A stretch of DNA of 64,000 bases from Calditrichia bacterium. GTDB taxonomy: Bacteria; Calditrichota; Calditrichia; RBG-13-44-9; J075. The position numbers were made by a program, and so were the translations under genes. The notes under the pieces were generated by a model. It was not told where the DNA came from. It made no database searches and was given only the letters and a program-made list of their open reading frames with translations. Positions 16,890-27,156 of this stretch are shown piece after piece. How positions within the stretch are numbered: the stretch's first letter is position 1; every line of letters begins with the position of its first letter. Where the stretch lies: NCBI GenBank assembly GCA_028284905.1, contig JANQQU010000003.1:64001-128000 (forward strand), given 5' to 3'.

Positions 16890-19800
16890 TTGACCGTCGG
16901 GATCTACGCGGCGGACGGGATTATTATCAACATAAGTGTATGGGGAGTAATACTGATCAGCAGGATCAACAACCATCCAGCGCCCGAGCTGGGGGTCATA
17001 GTAGCGTGCGCCATAGTTGTACCAGTGCAAATCATGCTCATCGGAATATGCTTTACCATTGTAAAGGTATTGATTTTCGGTACCGGCATTACTGCCAATG
17101 CCGGCCATCTGCATACCGAAAGGATAATAATGATTCGCCTGCAAAACATTCGCTTGCCCGTTATCGGCTGCAAATAACACTCGAACATTACCGAGGTGGT
17201 CTTTCAGATGATATTGATATTGGAAATCATCATTATCTACAAGAATCTGGCCTTCACTGGTATTGATAACATCGAGTGAATAGTTTGCATACTCAAAACC
17301 ATCCACATAATCACGGGTTTCTGCCGGCGCATCAGGGAAAAAAACTTGCTTGCCCAGCCGCTGACCATCAGCACTATACAACCACTCAATCGTGCGTCCA
17401 TTTCCAAAGTCGGCAAGAATTGGCAGATTCAATTCATTGTAGGTAATCTGCACCCCTTTGTTGCTGTCATGGGTTAAATTCCCATTCGCATCAAAAAGAT
17501 ACTCGGGGGTGGAGGTGGTATAAACGCTGCCATTGTCTTCAAAATCATAATGCCGGTTCCCATCCCCCTGGAGCGCCAAATCATCGACGCCATGAAGCCG
17601 GTTCCCCTTTTTATAAAAGTAGGTTAGGTCATCAATCTCGATGGTATGGTCATCATCGTTACCAAATCGCCGCAGGCCGGTAATATTGCCATTTAGATCA
17701 TAATTGATATCAGTTACTGTATAACGGTTCTCCCCGCTCTGCCAATTATTTCCGGCATAGTAATCAGCACTTTCCAATTGATTCAGTGATGTATGAGAAA
17801 AGTGATATCCATGCCGCGTATCATTACTGCCTCCATCTGCATTTGCATCGACTTTCCAGACAGCAGCGCTGATATTCCCGTTATAAGCATGCTGATAATC
17901 TTCGACAACATCTTCAAGGTCAAAGCGGTCATCCTGATACTGCAAAGCCATGCCAAAAAGGTCGCCTTCACCATCATCCAACGAAGGGGAATTGATACCG
18001 CTAAGCCAGCCACGCTCGTTGTAGTTATAGTCCACAGACTGGAGGAAATCTTCACTATCTTCATCGTAATGCAGGTTGCGTTCGACGAGAATACCGAGCT
18101 CGTTATATTGATTTTGGAGAAGCAACACTTCCGGCGCATCATCGATTTGATGATATCTTTCACTGAGCCGCCCACCATTATCATAAACAAATCGCTCTCG
18201 CACCTGAATGACATTTCCCCCTACCTGGTGCCAGCGCATGGACCGGTCGATCTTCCCACTAAAATCATACTTTGTAAAACGAATATCATGGCCACCAAGG
18301 TGATTCGTGGACTGGCGCTGAATCGCTTTTAAAAAGCGATTATAGTAGGTGACTGAACTTACCCAGAGCTGTAAGGCATCATCCGGTAATGTAATGTTAT
18401 TCCCAATATTAACAGTTTGTCCCGGTTGGGTATGAAAGCCTGTTCGAAAGGTTAAATGATCGCCTTTATAATAAGCCTCGCTGATACGCGCCGGCGGATG
18501 CCCGCTGCCGTAAGACTGGTGGCTCCCTTCGAAAACATTCTGTAGCAAGATTCTGGTCTTCGTACCAGTTTGCATTCCTTTCAGCTGGAAATGCGGCTGG
18601 TGCCGATCATCTTCAAAATCTTCATCAGCGATATACGCCAGCGCAAGCGCCTCGGGAAAATGATAACTATCGAAGTAATTGACGGACCAAATTTGGCAAA
18701 CATCAATATCAGGAAATGCCGTATTGCTATATCCCTGCTCGCCATCCTCATCAAGGCATTCTCCGAACTGGTAAGAATCACCATCGACTTCATCAGTTAC
18801 ATATTCCTGGATGTCTTCCCGGCCGCGATTCATCTCATCGAAATACAAACCGCTTAATATCAATCGGCCATATATATCGTATTTGCGGAATACCCATTGC
18901 TGATTTGCGGCAAGTTTCGGATCACGGGTTAAGACAATCCTGTCCAGGCGGTCATACACTGTTTCAATGGCGCCATCCATTTCCGGAATGCGGATTTCAA
19001 CGCGGCGATGTTGACGATCGTAGCGATATTCAGTAATCAGTCGCGTCTCTGCGATTGTCTCCAGAATATCACCATCATTATCTTCAAGAAACGATTGTGC
19101 TTTTGGTGGGATGATATAGCGCAGATTTCCTGCATCATCATAAACATAGTATGTTAAAAGTGGGCCTGTATTATTCTCGGTTCTTTTCAGGATTGAATGT
19201 CCATCCCGGTCTACATATTCAAATACAGAATGTCCATTTTCATCGGCGGTTTCCGTCACCAATAGCTCTCCCGGCAGGTAATACTCCTGAGCGTTATCCA
19301 CCTGCGGCACATCTGCAGACCAAAACCACTTGCGAATCTCCGGCGCGCCCGGCTCTTCGCCATTGGTGTAATGCCACACTTTTACCGTGTGCCCGGAAAA
19401 ACTCGTTTCATCCGGTTGCCAATCGAGCCCGCTGCTTCCCTGCTCAATGCCCCGATTTAAAGGAGATTGGTCTGCTTTCACATAACTATATGGCGCCTGG
19501 TTTTCCGGGATTCGGCTCTCAGTTGGCGGGTCGCTATAAAAGTCCAGTTGTGCTGTTCGGGCATCCCCGACAAAGCTGCCATCATCCTGATTAAGCTGTG
19601 GATATGTTAAATAGCTTTTCGACTGCCGATGATAGCGATCGTACTCACTAAAGGTTACCAGGTCCTGCCCGGAAAGTGATGCTTTAACCGCGATGGTTTG
19701 TTGATGCCGCCCCAGCGCATCACTGTAGAGAATCTCATCGCGCCGATCAGCATCATCAATATCGGAGATATTCACCAGATCATCCAATGGTGCCAGGAAC

Positions 19801-20189
19801 TTCTGCTTGTGAATCGAATTATGGGCAACCGCATTACCGAGATATGTAAAAGTTTTGCTTAAGGTAATTCGGCTGGATTGAGATCGCCATAAATCCAGCA
19901 AGAATGTAAAGCTGCCGCTGGTATCAAGCGTCGCGGTAATTGTAAGTAAACCATTGTCATTTATACCATCTAATTCTGCAGCGCCCAGGCTACTTACCAG
20001 ACCTGCCTCCGGAATCTGCCATTGGCCTCCGAGAACTTCTTCTTCCCCACAATTTTCCAGATAGATTTGAAATTGGAAATTGCGAACTTCTATCAAGTCA
20101 ATAATTGTGAAACAGAATTCATCTGCCAGAAGCGATGTATTTAGTATTATCAAGAGGCATATATTCGCCATCCATTTTTGAAGTGTCAT
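16305..20189 (-). CDS. RHS/YD-repeat protein with C-terminal effector-like domain
   Basis: 1294 residues from the ATG at 20189, which has GGGGGA 5 bases upstream; the frame is open further up to 20324 but that would overlap the preceding gene. Signal peptide residues 1-~22 (ICLLIILNTSLLADE). Then a DUF6443-like region (SDALGRHQQTIAVKASLSG, RQSKSYLTYP), many YD-type repeats (YVYDDAGNLRYI, YDLNGNITGLRRFG, YLFDANGNLTHDS) and the RHS core motif LKDHLGNVRVLF ... RYYDPQLGRWMVVDP ... YVDNNPVRRVDPDGQ ending near residue 1100. RHS repeats form a large beta cocoon that encloses a C-terminal cargo. The 194-residue tail is described separately. The gene starts 13 bp after the stop of the other RHS gene, so the two form an operon and probably act together at the cell surface or outside. 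Confidence 0.85.
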   Translation of the reverse strand: MTLQKWMANICLLIILNTSLLADEFCFTIIDLIEVRNFQFQIYLENCGEEEVLGGQWQIPEAGLVSSLGAAELDGINDNGLLTITATLDTSGSFTFLLDLWRSQSSRITLSKTFTYLGNAVAHNSIHKQKFLAPLDDLVNISDIDDADRRDEILYSDALGRHQQTIAVKASLSGQDLVTFSEYDRYHRQSKSYLTYPQLNQDDGSFVGDARTAQLDFYSDPPTESRIPENQAPYSYVKADQSPLNRGIEQGSSGLDWQPDETSFSGHTVKVWHYTNGEEPGAPEIRKWFWSADVPQVDNAQEYYLPGELLVTETADENGHSVFEYVDRDGHSILKRTENNTGPLLTYYVYDDAGNLRYIIPPKAQSFLEDNDGDILETIAETRLITEYRYDRQHRRVEIRIPEMDGAIETVYDRLDRIVLTRDPKLAANQQWVFRKYDIYGRLILSGLYFDEMNRGREDIQEYVTDEVDGDSYQFGECLDEDGEQGYSNTAFPDIDVCQIWSVNYFDSYHFPEALALAYIADEDFEDDRHQPHFQLKGMQTGTKTRILLQNVFEGSHQSYGSGHPPARISEAYYKGDHLTFRTGFHTQPGQTVNIGNNITLPDDALQLWVSSVTYYNRFLKAIQRQSTNHLGGHDIRFTKYDFSGKIDRSMRWHQVGGNVIQVRERFVYDNGGRLSERYHQIDDAPEVLLLQNQYNELGILVERNLHYDEDSEDFLQSVDYNYNERGWLSGINSPSLDDGEGDLFGMALQYQDDRFDLEDVVEDYQHAYNGNISAAVWKVDANADGGSNDTRHGYHFSHTSLNQLESADYYAGNNWQSGENRYTVTDINYDLNGNITGLRRFGNDDDHTIEIDDLTYFYKKGNRLHGVDDLALQGDGNRHYDFEDNGSVYTTSTPEYLFDANGNLTHDSNKGVQITYNELNLPILADFGNGRTIEWLYSADGQRLGKQVFFPDAPAETRDYVDGFEYANYSLDVINTSEGQILVDNDDFQYQYHLKDHLGNVRVLFAADNGQANVLQANHYYPFGMQMAGIGSNAGTENQYLYNGKAYSDEHDLHWYNYGARYYDPQLGRWMVVDPADQYYSPYTYVDNNPVRRVDPDGQYGEEAILWSIAIAEPTPIGEVIAGVYTLVKWSAIAATTWYASTKVADDIANMDKTIPRAVPLPLDKTTDEPIERTTPAQTATIYAWEVPGQGLPHFSIVINDLHTHQVTDAYDQSTTMFHFEKGNKNLITSITLPIANAPAANNYQRSQIFADRGKYHKIYNNCLTTCVDVLNAGGLDIGTKEVRRMLRKSLKK

Positions 20190-20202
20190 AATTTCCCCCG
20201 TA

Positions 20203-23200
20203 TTAATAAATATCATTGCCAAAACGATAGGTATTATTTTGCAGAATATCCCGGTCCTGATTACGCACCAGGGAGAGCCGACCGGCGGCATCATATTCAT
20301 AAAAGGTTGTGTTGTCGTTCGCATCGGTAATTGAAGTAACTTTCCACAATTCCGGATGATAACTGAAAGTCGTCAGTTGCCCCCCATCCGGATAAATGCG
20401 TAAATCGTCGATAAGACCTTCTCCACTAAAACTGAGCGGCTGATCGTTATCCAGACCGATTAGCCGTAAAAGCTGCCAGATCGGCTCGCTAACAGAAGCA
20501 CTGGTTTGATCATCACACGCAATCATTAGTGTTTCTCCCTCCAGGGGCCTTACCCAAACAGTAACGGTGTATTTGTTACCATCAACAGGTGTATCCTCTG
20601 GTGTATCTCCCCAATTCAAATATCCATTTACCGTCTGCGCAGCATTTCCGGTGCGGAAATCTGAGCTATTGCCATCTTCAAAATTATCATACACGATTTC
20701 CGAGGCGCGCGCATTTACTGCGATGACGACCGGTAAAGATTCCTCATATCCATAGATAGTTGCGCTGTAGCTGCCGTCGCTTCTTCGCTCTTCCAATGGG
20801 TGGCTATAGCGGTCATATTGGGTAATATTGGCCGTCCGTTTCCAGCCGCTAGCGGCAGGAAAATCGCCGTTAGCCGGTTGCGCATCTTCATCTTCAAATG
20901 CCCAATTCTCATAATCGAAATCCGTAAAATTGGCCCCGACATCTATCGCCTGAAAAACATCGTTCTGCCGCCAGATATCTTCACCCCAATCTTTCCAGGT
21001 AATCGCTTCCGCAGCCAGCAAAAATTGATGATGATCGTTTTCCGCTTTCAGGTTTAGAAAACTTCCCTCTGCTTCCTCTACCAGGTAGCTTTTACTACCG
21101 GCGGATTGTGAAAGCATATTTCGTGATGCCATTTCAGGATAGTGCCAGTAGGCTGGAATCTCCTCGGAAATTTTCGCGGCGTTCAGGGAATTGAATTGTT
21201 CGGAAACGATAATTTGGCCATTGAGTGCGTCCCAGGCGAGGTTATTCATTTCGGTCATTTGAACGCCATTGGCGCTGCCATCGCCATGGTAGAAGTATTG
21301 CCGGGTAGAATTCCCCGTTAAAAAGAAATTCTCCCGTTGATGATCAATCTTGCGATGATTATAACTGCCAGTGCCTTCCCGCCAGTTGTTGGAAATATAC
21401 TTTTGTTGAGAAAACCCCAGCGGATAATCCTCGGAAAGAAAATTTCCGCGGTGAATAAGCGCTCTTTCTACAGTAAGCAAATTGCTGCCGGCACGGTAGA
21501 TTAATGAATCATAGCGAACCGGGTAGAAATCATCAACCTGCCCTCCATTGCTGCCGGCATGTTGCCCGAAAATGGTTATTGCTCTTGGACGACCGAAAAG
21601 GCTGCTACGATCTTTGATTCGGATAACATTCCCGTCATCTTCATAGATAGAAGGCGCTGATTTCGCTGTGTAGAATCGATGCCTGGTTTTCCCTTTTAAG
21701 ATGGCTTCCACTCCGTTTTCCATAGCAACTTCCATCACCTCGACTTCCTCGTAGCCAACTACCGGTGCTGGTCCGAGTGTATTACTACCTTTATAGAGCA
21801 GCAGCGCATCGACATTTTCCAGACCAGTAACCGGGATATTATTTCCAACATAACGGCTCTCATAGGCAGATGGCAACACCGGCGTTACGCCTCCCCGATA
21901 TTTAAAACGGGTTTTTAGCGTAGCGTTACCATCGGTCAAGGTGATTGATTTTACCCGGTGCCCGCCCCCGAAAAGCACATCCGACCACAAGGCGTAGGTA
22001 TTTACATTAAATGGCGGGTAGTCCGGCTGGAAAGCAACCGATTGATTGAGAGTAATTGTATTTCCATCTATATCCAGAATTTCGATGTCATCTTTAACGA
22101 TACTGTGATAAGTACCGGAATTCGTTTGCTGGGTAAGCAACAAAGTGAAACGATCCACACCATTCGCGAGAAATGCCTGTAATTGATCCATTTCCGCATT
22201 AGTCAGTATGATCTCGTCGGTAGTCATCTCCGGATTAATCAACTCGGCGAGATTGTCTTCATTCATCGGGTTAAATGCGCAAATCGGTTTGTCAGCGATA
22301 TAGTTAATGATATCACTTTCGTATTCGATAATCGTACTGGCTCCTAATGGAGAGATTATTTCGTTCAAGAGCCAGGCAGCAGCATCCCGGTCCGCGATTT
22401 CACGGCTTTCGCTGTTAAAGTGGTCTGTTGCAGTTGCGCTAGCGCTATATCCATTCCAGTAATCCCAACTTTCCTGGCGCCAGGCAGGATTCTGAGCATC
22501 ATAAAAAAATTTGGTTGCCGGAAGCACAGTTTGAAAGTCCAATCCCTTTTTGCTCAAAGACCGTAAGGTTAGTTTTCCCTGCAATGGTGCTTGTGAATTC
22601 AGCGCCCCCGGTTGCAGTGAATAATCATAGTTAAATGCCATACCTTCAATAACCGGATTATTACGTGAGGCTGTATAATCCGTGCGCCAATTTTCATCGA
22701 GCGCCTTTTTATGAAGTTTGATATTATCCAATTTTTTAGCGTAAGCCGGGAAGCTGCTGCCGGCCAGATTATCAAGCTTCAGGATAACCTGATTCATGAC
22801 GCCACCAGCATAGGTATTTTCACCACCGCTATTATAGCACACCACCGACTTACGGTTCGGCAGTTTTACCCGGACACTAAATTGCCGGTCATTCGGCAAC
22901 GGGTCATCAACGGCCGCCAAATTCAGGTGCACATCCTTCACAAAGTCTGAGCAGATTTCCTGACAACAATTTCCACTTACCGGCTCCGGGATATCTTCCC
23001 CGCAGCCCAGATTGCAAGGTGTGTAGTATTCGTGATAATAACCGGAAATGGTGACATTGCTAATGTCCAGCCCCGCCAGACGGGATTTATCGAAAGGAAA
23101 AGTAACGATACTATACTGGTCATCTTCTGCCTCCCAGGATGCTGCGCCTAAATTTGCGGCATCTATCCGGGCCGGTTGGTTGTCCAGTCGCTCATTTTCT

Positions 23201-25110
23201 GCGGAATTAAAGAAGGCAATATGTGTAGCGGTCTCAATACTACTCAGGTAATATTTCTCTTTTAGTCCTTCGCTGTAGTCTTCCTGATCATCATTAAGCG
23301 GCGAAGGGGCATAGGTACCATATTGGTAGGGGGATCGCCAGGGAACAAAAGTCCCGTTTTCCGAATAACGAAAATGCACCCAATATCCCCAGTCATCAGC
23401 GGAAAATCCAGTCGTTCCACGGTCGATATAATCCGGCCCTTTAACAGCTGTCAGTAACCAGGAGGTCGCATAAGGGCTACTCATGATATGCTGACTGGTA
23501 ACATCCGGCGCTCCATTACTGCCGTCCTTAAAACTTTTTGAGAATTGGTAGAAGGAGAGCACCGGCTGAAAGAATTCGTAAATGCGCCCATCTTCCGCAT
23601 AAATACGAAATCCCAGCAATAGGCCACTTTGCGGGTGGATAACCGGCAGTATTTGCTTGCTGCCCCGGTTGTTTTCAATTGTTTGAAATTCATCTCCGAA
23701 TGAGGACATATTGCCCAATGAGGGGATGAAATTTCCTCCCGGATCACCGAGAAACCGAAACGTGATTCGATCCCCGGTATTCTCATACCCATTAATGCTT
23801 GCGTATTGACCGGTGGTATTTTCACCATCATTAATCTCGAATCCGAAATGAAAACGCGGCTGAAAAGTGCCGGTCAAGCCCCAGGCGTTCACCTGGTAAA
23901 TATCCTCTGCCGTGTAAAGCTTCTCATCCCGCACAGTTCGTTCCATCCGGGCAGCGCCGGGGATTTCCTCGAAATTGCTTCCCGGTTGTGAAGTGTTGAA
24001 GCCGCTTAGTCCAGCCGCATAAGGCGCAGCTGCATCCGGTGATATCACTTGTGCACCGGACACTTCCCAGATATCCTCCAGAGACGCCCCTTCGTATCCC
24101 AGCTGATGCAAACTGCCATACGCCTTTTCCTGATCGGTCTCGTTCATGAACCATTCCCATTCGTAATAGGACAGATTCATATTCAGACCAGGTACCCCGG
24201 CCAACAGACCAAGCGGAATCGGAAAACTTTTACTGGTTCTGCTGTATAAACCGCTTCCTTTAGCAACGGACTGGCTGCGAGCACCACTGCCGGCAATCGA
24301 AAATGAACCACCTTGATTTTGAGAAGAAAAACTCACGCCCAACAGAGAAAGGCTGTTAGATCCACGGTATTCCTGCTGGCTATTAAAAACAGACCGGCGA
24401 TAACTACTGCTAGCGGAGAGTTTTAATCGTGGTTTTTGACGGGAATGAATATCAACACCGGCGCCAATTCCCAGGCTACTGTAGGTGTTAAATGCGGACA
24501 GCCCCAGTGAGGTGCTTAGCCCAATACCAGATGTGCCCGCCTGTAAAGACAGATTGTAAAATGAAGCGGCAGCAATTCGATATCCCCCGAGACCGAATCC
24601 GCCGGCGGTTTGGGAAAGCCCGATTAATTCAGTCAGCTGCAAACTGGCATTGACACCCATTTGCCCCGTATAGGAATCATAATTGAGCGCCATACCGGCC
24701 GGCCCATAACTCAAACCGACGTTTACCCCATAGCCACTTTGTTTATCCGAATGGTAATGGGATTTCACTTTACCGGCCCAGTAATCATCAGGATATCCAC
24801 TGACGAAGCGATTGATCGCCCCGGGATTTAACGACCAACCCAATCCCACCCAACTGGCCTCACTGTTTGGACCAATACCAGCATGATAGGCGATATTCAA
24901 TGGCCAATCTCCTTCCGGTCCGGGAATTGAAAACAGTGGCATATTATAAGTAAAATTCCCGGTAAAAAGATTAACCAAATCGGATGTATCGACAGGCTCA
25001 AACCGGGCAGCTTCCGGTGCTGCCGGTCCTTCGCCGGCGATTGCCAATGTCGGCAACAGACACTGGCATAACATACAGTAAATCAAGAAAACAGCGATGC
25101 GTTTCTTCAT
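20203..25110 (-). CDS. Secreted RHS/SpvB-like shell protein
   Basis: 1635 residues; GGGGGA lies upstream of the ATG at 25110, the same strong site as its partner gene. Signal peptide ~1-26 (FLIYCMLCQCLLPTLAIAG). The start PVDTSDLVNLFTGNFTYNMP ... GPNSEASWVGLGWSLNPGAI is the SpvB/TcdB-like N-terminal signature of large RHS proteins in Bacteroidota and relatives. A glycine/serine-rich, beta-rich region follows (~110-290), then long YD-poor beta regions, and finally a few YD repeats (TTFYEYDAAGRLSLV) at the very end, where the protein stops (FGNDIY) without a core or toxin domain. It likely forms the first half of a shell completed by the protein encoded 13 bp downstream. The two together look like one RHS toxin-type machine split over two genes. 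Confidence 0.85.
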   Translation of the reverse strand: MKKRIAVFLIYCMLCQCLLPTLAIAGEGPAAPEAARFEPVDTSDLVNLFTGNFTYNMPLFSIPGPEGDWPLNIAYHAGIGPNSEASWVGLGWSLNPGAINRFVSGYPDDYWAGKVKSHYHSDKQSGYGVNVGLSYGPAGMALNYDSYTGQMGVNASLQLTELIGLSQTAGGFGLGGYRIAAASFYNLSLQAGTSGIGLSTSLGLSAFNTYSSLGIGAGVDIHSRQKPRLKLSASSSYRRSVFNSQQEYRGSNSLSLLGVSFSSQNQGGSFSIAGSGARSQSVAKGSGLYSRTSKSFPIPLGLLAGVPGLNMNLSYYEWEWFMNETDQEKAYGSLHQLGYEGASLEDIWEVSGAQVISPDAAAPYAAGLSGFNTSQPGSNFEEIPGAARMERTVRDEKLYTAEDIYQVNAWGLTGTFQPRFHFGFEINDGENTTGQYASINGYENTGDRITFRFLGDPGGNFIPSLGNMSSFGDEFQTIENNRGSKQILPVIHPQSGLLLGFRIYAEDGRIYEFFQPVLSFYQFSKSFKDGSNGAPDVTSQHIMSSPYATSWLLTAVKGPDYIDRGTTGFSADDWGYWVHFRYSENGTFVPWRSPYQYGTYAPSPLNDDQEDYSEGLKEKYYLSSIETATHIAFFNSAENERLDNQPARIDAANLGAASWEAEDDQYSIVTFPFDKSRLAGLDISNVTISGYYHEYYTPCNLGCGEDIPEPVSGNCCQEICSDFVKDVHLNLAAVDDPLPNDRQFSVRVKLPNRKSVVCYNSGGENTYAGGVMNQVILKLDNLAGSSFPAYAKKLDNIKLHKKALDENWRTDYTASRNNPVIEGMAFNYDYSLQPGALNSQAPLQGKLTLRSLSKKGLDFQTVLPATKFFYDAQNPAWRQESWDYWNGYSASATATDHFNSESREIADRDAAAWLLNEIISPLGASTIIEYESDIINYIADKPICAFNPMNEDNLAELINPEMTTDEIILTNAEMDQLQAFLANGVDRFTLLLTQQTNSGTYHSIVKDDIEILDIDGNTITLNQSVAFQPDYPPFNVNTYALWSDVLFGGGHRVKSITLTDGNATLKTRFKYRGGVTPVLPSAYESRYVGNNIPVTGLENVDALLLYKGSNTLGPAPVVGYEEVEVMEVAMENGVEAILKGKTRHRFYTAKSAPSIYEDDGNVIRIKDRSSLFGRPRAITIFGQHAGSNGGQVDDFYPVRYDSLIYRAGSNLLTVERALIHRGNFLSEDYPLGFSQQKYISNNWREGTGSYNHRKIDHQRENFFLTGNSTRQYFYHGDGSANGVQMTEMNNLAWDALNGQIIVSEQFNSLNAAKISEEIPAYWHYPEMASRNMLSQSAGSKSYLVEEAEGSFLNLKAENDHHQFLLAAEAITWKDWGEDIWRQNDVFQAIDVGANFTDFDYENWAFEDEDAQPANGDFPAASGWKRTANITQYDRYSHPLEERRSDGSYSATIYGYEESLPVVIAVNARASEIVYDNFEDGNSSDFRTGNAAQTVNGYLNWGDTPEDTPVDGNKYTVTVWVRPLEGETLMIACDDQTSASVSEPIWQLLRLIGLDNDQPLSFSGEGLIDDLRIYPDGGQLTTFSYHPELWKVTSITDANDNTTFYEYDAAGRLSLVRNQDRDILQNNTYRFGNDIY

Positions 25111-25602
25111 CTTTTCCCCCTGTAATTAGATACTTGAACAATCGCAATCGAATAGAAATGCGAATTAATCCCCCTGGATTTTTATTCGCTCTTAAAAACA
25201 GATACCGTGCCAAAAAAAGATTTCCGCGAGAAGCCCATGGACCTCTTTAACGAAAACCCGCTTATCAGAAGCGATTGACGCATTCGAAAGATTTTTCCGG
25301 GGGATAATTCAAGGACTTTTGGGGCAGGTTAAATTTCTCCCAAAAGCATGTTTTCTTGCACCCTGATAAACAGAGAACATTTAACCAAAAGAAAAACAGA
25401 GCATTAACCAGAGTTAAATATTTTGCGGCAACCGCAAAAAAGATTTGCGCTTTTGCCAGAGTGGCGTAATACAGCTGTTGAATTCCGGCAGGAGAATCAT
25501 TACATTTCTTTGTCGCCGCCTCGGCGAGAAAGATCCCTTTGTTGTCCATTATTCCAGTAGTTATCCGCTTACCACCTGAATGAATCGATAGGAGACCGCA
25601 TT
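25111..25602. other. Divergent intergenic region, RHS operon / HMG-CoA reductase
   Basis: 492 bp between divergent genes; promoters for both should be here. A hairpin with 8-bp arms CTTTTGGG/CCCAAAAG lies at 25316-25346. A 94-codon leftward frame at 25265-25549 is open but has odd composition and no ribosome site, so I leave it uncalled. No other structure seen. Confidence 0.5.
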
Positions 25603-27147
25603 ATGGCCATGCCCATCCCCAGTATGCTTCTGAAACAGTTGTACACTTTCGCCAGCTTAAAGAATGTCGAGAAAAATCTGCAGTTTTCTCTGAAGAACAG
25701 ACTCAGTGATGCGACATTGACATCGCTCGACAGTATTCGCATTAATGGGAAAGCGGTTCCCGAGGGGAAAATCCTTCTTGATCTTGGCGCGGATAACCAG
25801 TTTCACACCAACCAAATTGCGGATCACCCAATTGACTTCCCGCTACGGAAAACGATTGATATTATTGTCGAAGGAATCAACTTACCGGTTGGCAAACACA
25901 AACTGGAGGTGGTTTTCCGCACCAAACCGTTTGGTAAGCTGACGCTGAAGGTCGAGGACTCTATTTCGGAAGAAAAAAAGGGCATCGTGCGTATCCCTCG
26001 CGATAACCATGATGACTACTCCGAAACCGCCATTCAATCCCGCCAAAAATTCGTCGCGAAATTTAGCGGCAAAACAATGGAGCATGTCAGCCATTACTCT
26101 TTTGACCCGCACACTACCCAGGGCAACTGCGAGAACTTTACCGGCGTGGCGCAAATTCCCCTGGGGCTGGCCGGCCCGATTCGCGTCAATGGTGAACATG
26201 CCAATGGTGATTTTCTGATTCCCCTGGCAACAACCGAGGGCACTTTGGTCGCCTCGTACAATCGTGGCATTAAATTGTTAAATAGCAGCGGCGGGGTAAA
26301 ATGCAGCGTGGTTGGCGATGCGATGCAGCGCGCACCGGTTTTCGTTTTTGGTGATGCCCGGGAAGCGCGGGATTTCGCCAGCTGGGTTCAGGAAAATTTT
26401 ACGACCATCAAAGAGCATGCGGAAGCAACTTCCAGCGTGGCAAAGCTTTTTGATATCGATACATACCTGGCAAGTAAATTCGCCTATCTGCGATTTAACT
26501 ATACGACCGGGGATGCCGCCGGGCAAAACATGGTTGGGCGCGCCACCTTTGCCGCCTGTAGCTGGATAATGGATCATTATAAAGGGATTCGCCATTTTTA
26601 CCTGGAGTCCAACTTTGCCACGGATAAAAAAGCCAGTCAGATCAACATTATGCGTACGCGCGGAAAGCGAGTAACCGCCGAAGCAGTCATTAAACGGGAT
26701 ACGCTGATTCAACAGATGCGCGTCGATCCGGAAAGCCTCGCCTATCATGCCGGCATTGCGAATGTGGGCTCGATCCTCTCCGGTGCGAATAACAACGGCT
26801 TGCACTCAGCAAATGCAATTACCGCGATGTTTATTGCGACCGGGCAGGATGTTGCAAACGTGGCGGAATCTTCTGCCGGATTGATTTATATTGAACTAAC
26901 CCCGGAGAAAGACCTTTACGCATCGATTACAATTCCTTCCCTGATTGTCGCTACATATGGTGGGGGCACCGGACTGGCAACCCAGCGGGAATCTCTGGAA
27001 ATGCTCGGTTGTTACGGACGAGATAAGGTGCATAAATTTGCCGAAATTATCGCCGGTGTGGTATTGGCCGGAGAGCTCTCATTGGCCTCGGCGATTTCTT
27101 CATCAGATTGGGTCTCGAGCCATGAAGAGTATGGTCGGAATCGATAA
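25603..27147 (+). CDS. Class I hydroxymethylglutaryl-CoA reductase
   Basis: 514 residues. It reduces HMG-CoA to mevalonate, the committed step of the mevalonate route to isoprenoids. The catalytic domain starts near residue 140 and has the class I motifs: GNCENFTGVAQIPLGLAGPI, ATTEGTLVASYNRG with catalytic E212, TTGDAAGQNMV, NFATDKKASQIN with K342, IATGQDVANVAES with D416, and H507 in DWVSSHEEYGRNR at the C-terminus. TIPSLIVATYGGGTGL is the cofactor/substrate loop. About 130 N-terminal residues form an extra beta-rich domain (ILLDLGADNQF, KHKLEVVFRTKPFGKLTLKVED) that replaces the membrane region of eukaryotic enzymes; its role is unknown. No signal peptide or membrane segment, so it is a soluble cytoplasmic enzyme. 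AGGAG precedes the ATG. A bidirectional terminator follows. Confidence 0.93.
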   Translation: MAMPIPSMLLKQLYTFASLKNVEKNLQFSLKNRLSDATLTSLDSIRINGKAVPEGKILLDLGADNQFHTNQIADHPIDFPLRKTIDIIVEGINLPVGKHKLEVVFRTKPFGKLTLKVEDSISEEKKGIVRIPRDNHDDYSETAIQSRQKFVAKFSGKTMEHVSHYSFDPHTTQGNCENFTGVAQIPLGLAGPIRVNGEHANGDFLIPLATTEGTLVASYNRGIKLLNSSGGVKCSVVGDAMQRAPVFVFGDAREARDFASWVQENFTTIKEHAEATSSVAKLFDIDTYLASKFAYLRFNYTTGDAAGQNMVGRATFAACSWIMDHYKGIRHFYLESNFATDKKASQINIMRTRGKRVTAEAVIKRDTLIQQMRVDPESLAYHAGIANVGSILSGANNNGLHSANAITAMFIATGQDVANVAESSAGLIYIELTPEKDLYASITIPSLIVATYGGGTGLATQRESLEMLGCYGRDKVHKFAEIIAGVVLAGELSLASAISSSDWVSSHEEYGRNR

Positions 27148-27156
27148 ATGTTTTTT

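Noticed and set aside
25265-25549. 94-aa leftward ORF upstream of the RHS operon
   Set aside because: No ribosome site, odd hydrophobic/cysteine composition, lies in a divergent promoter region.
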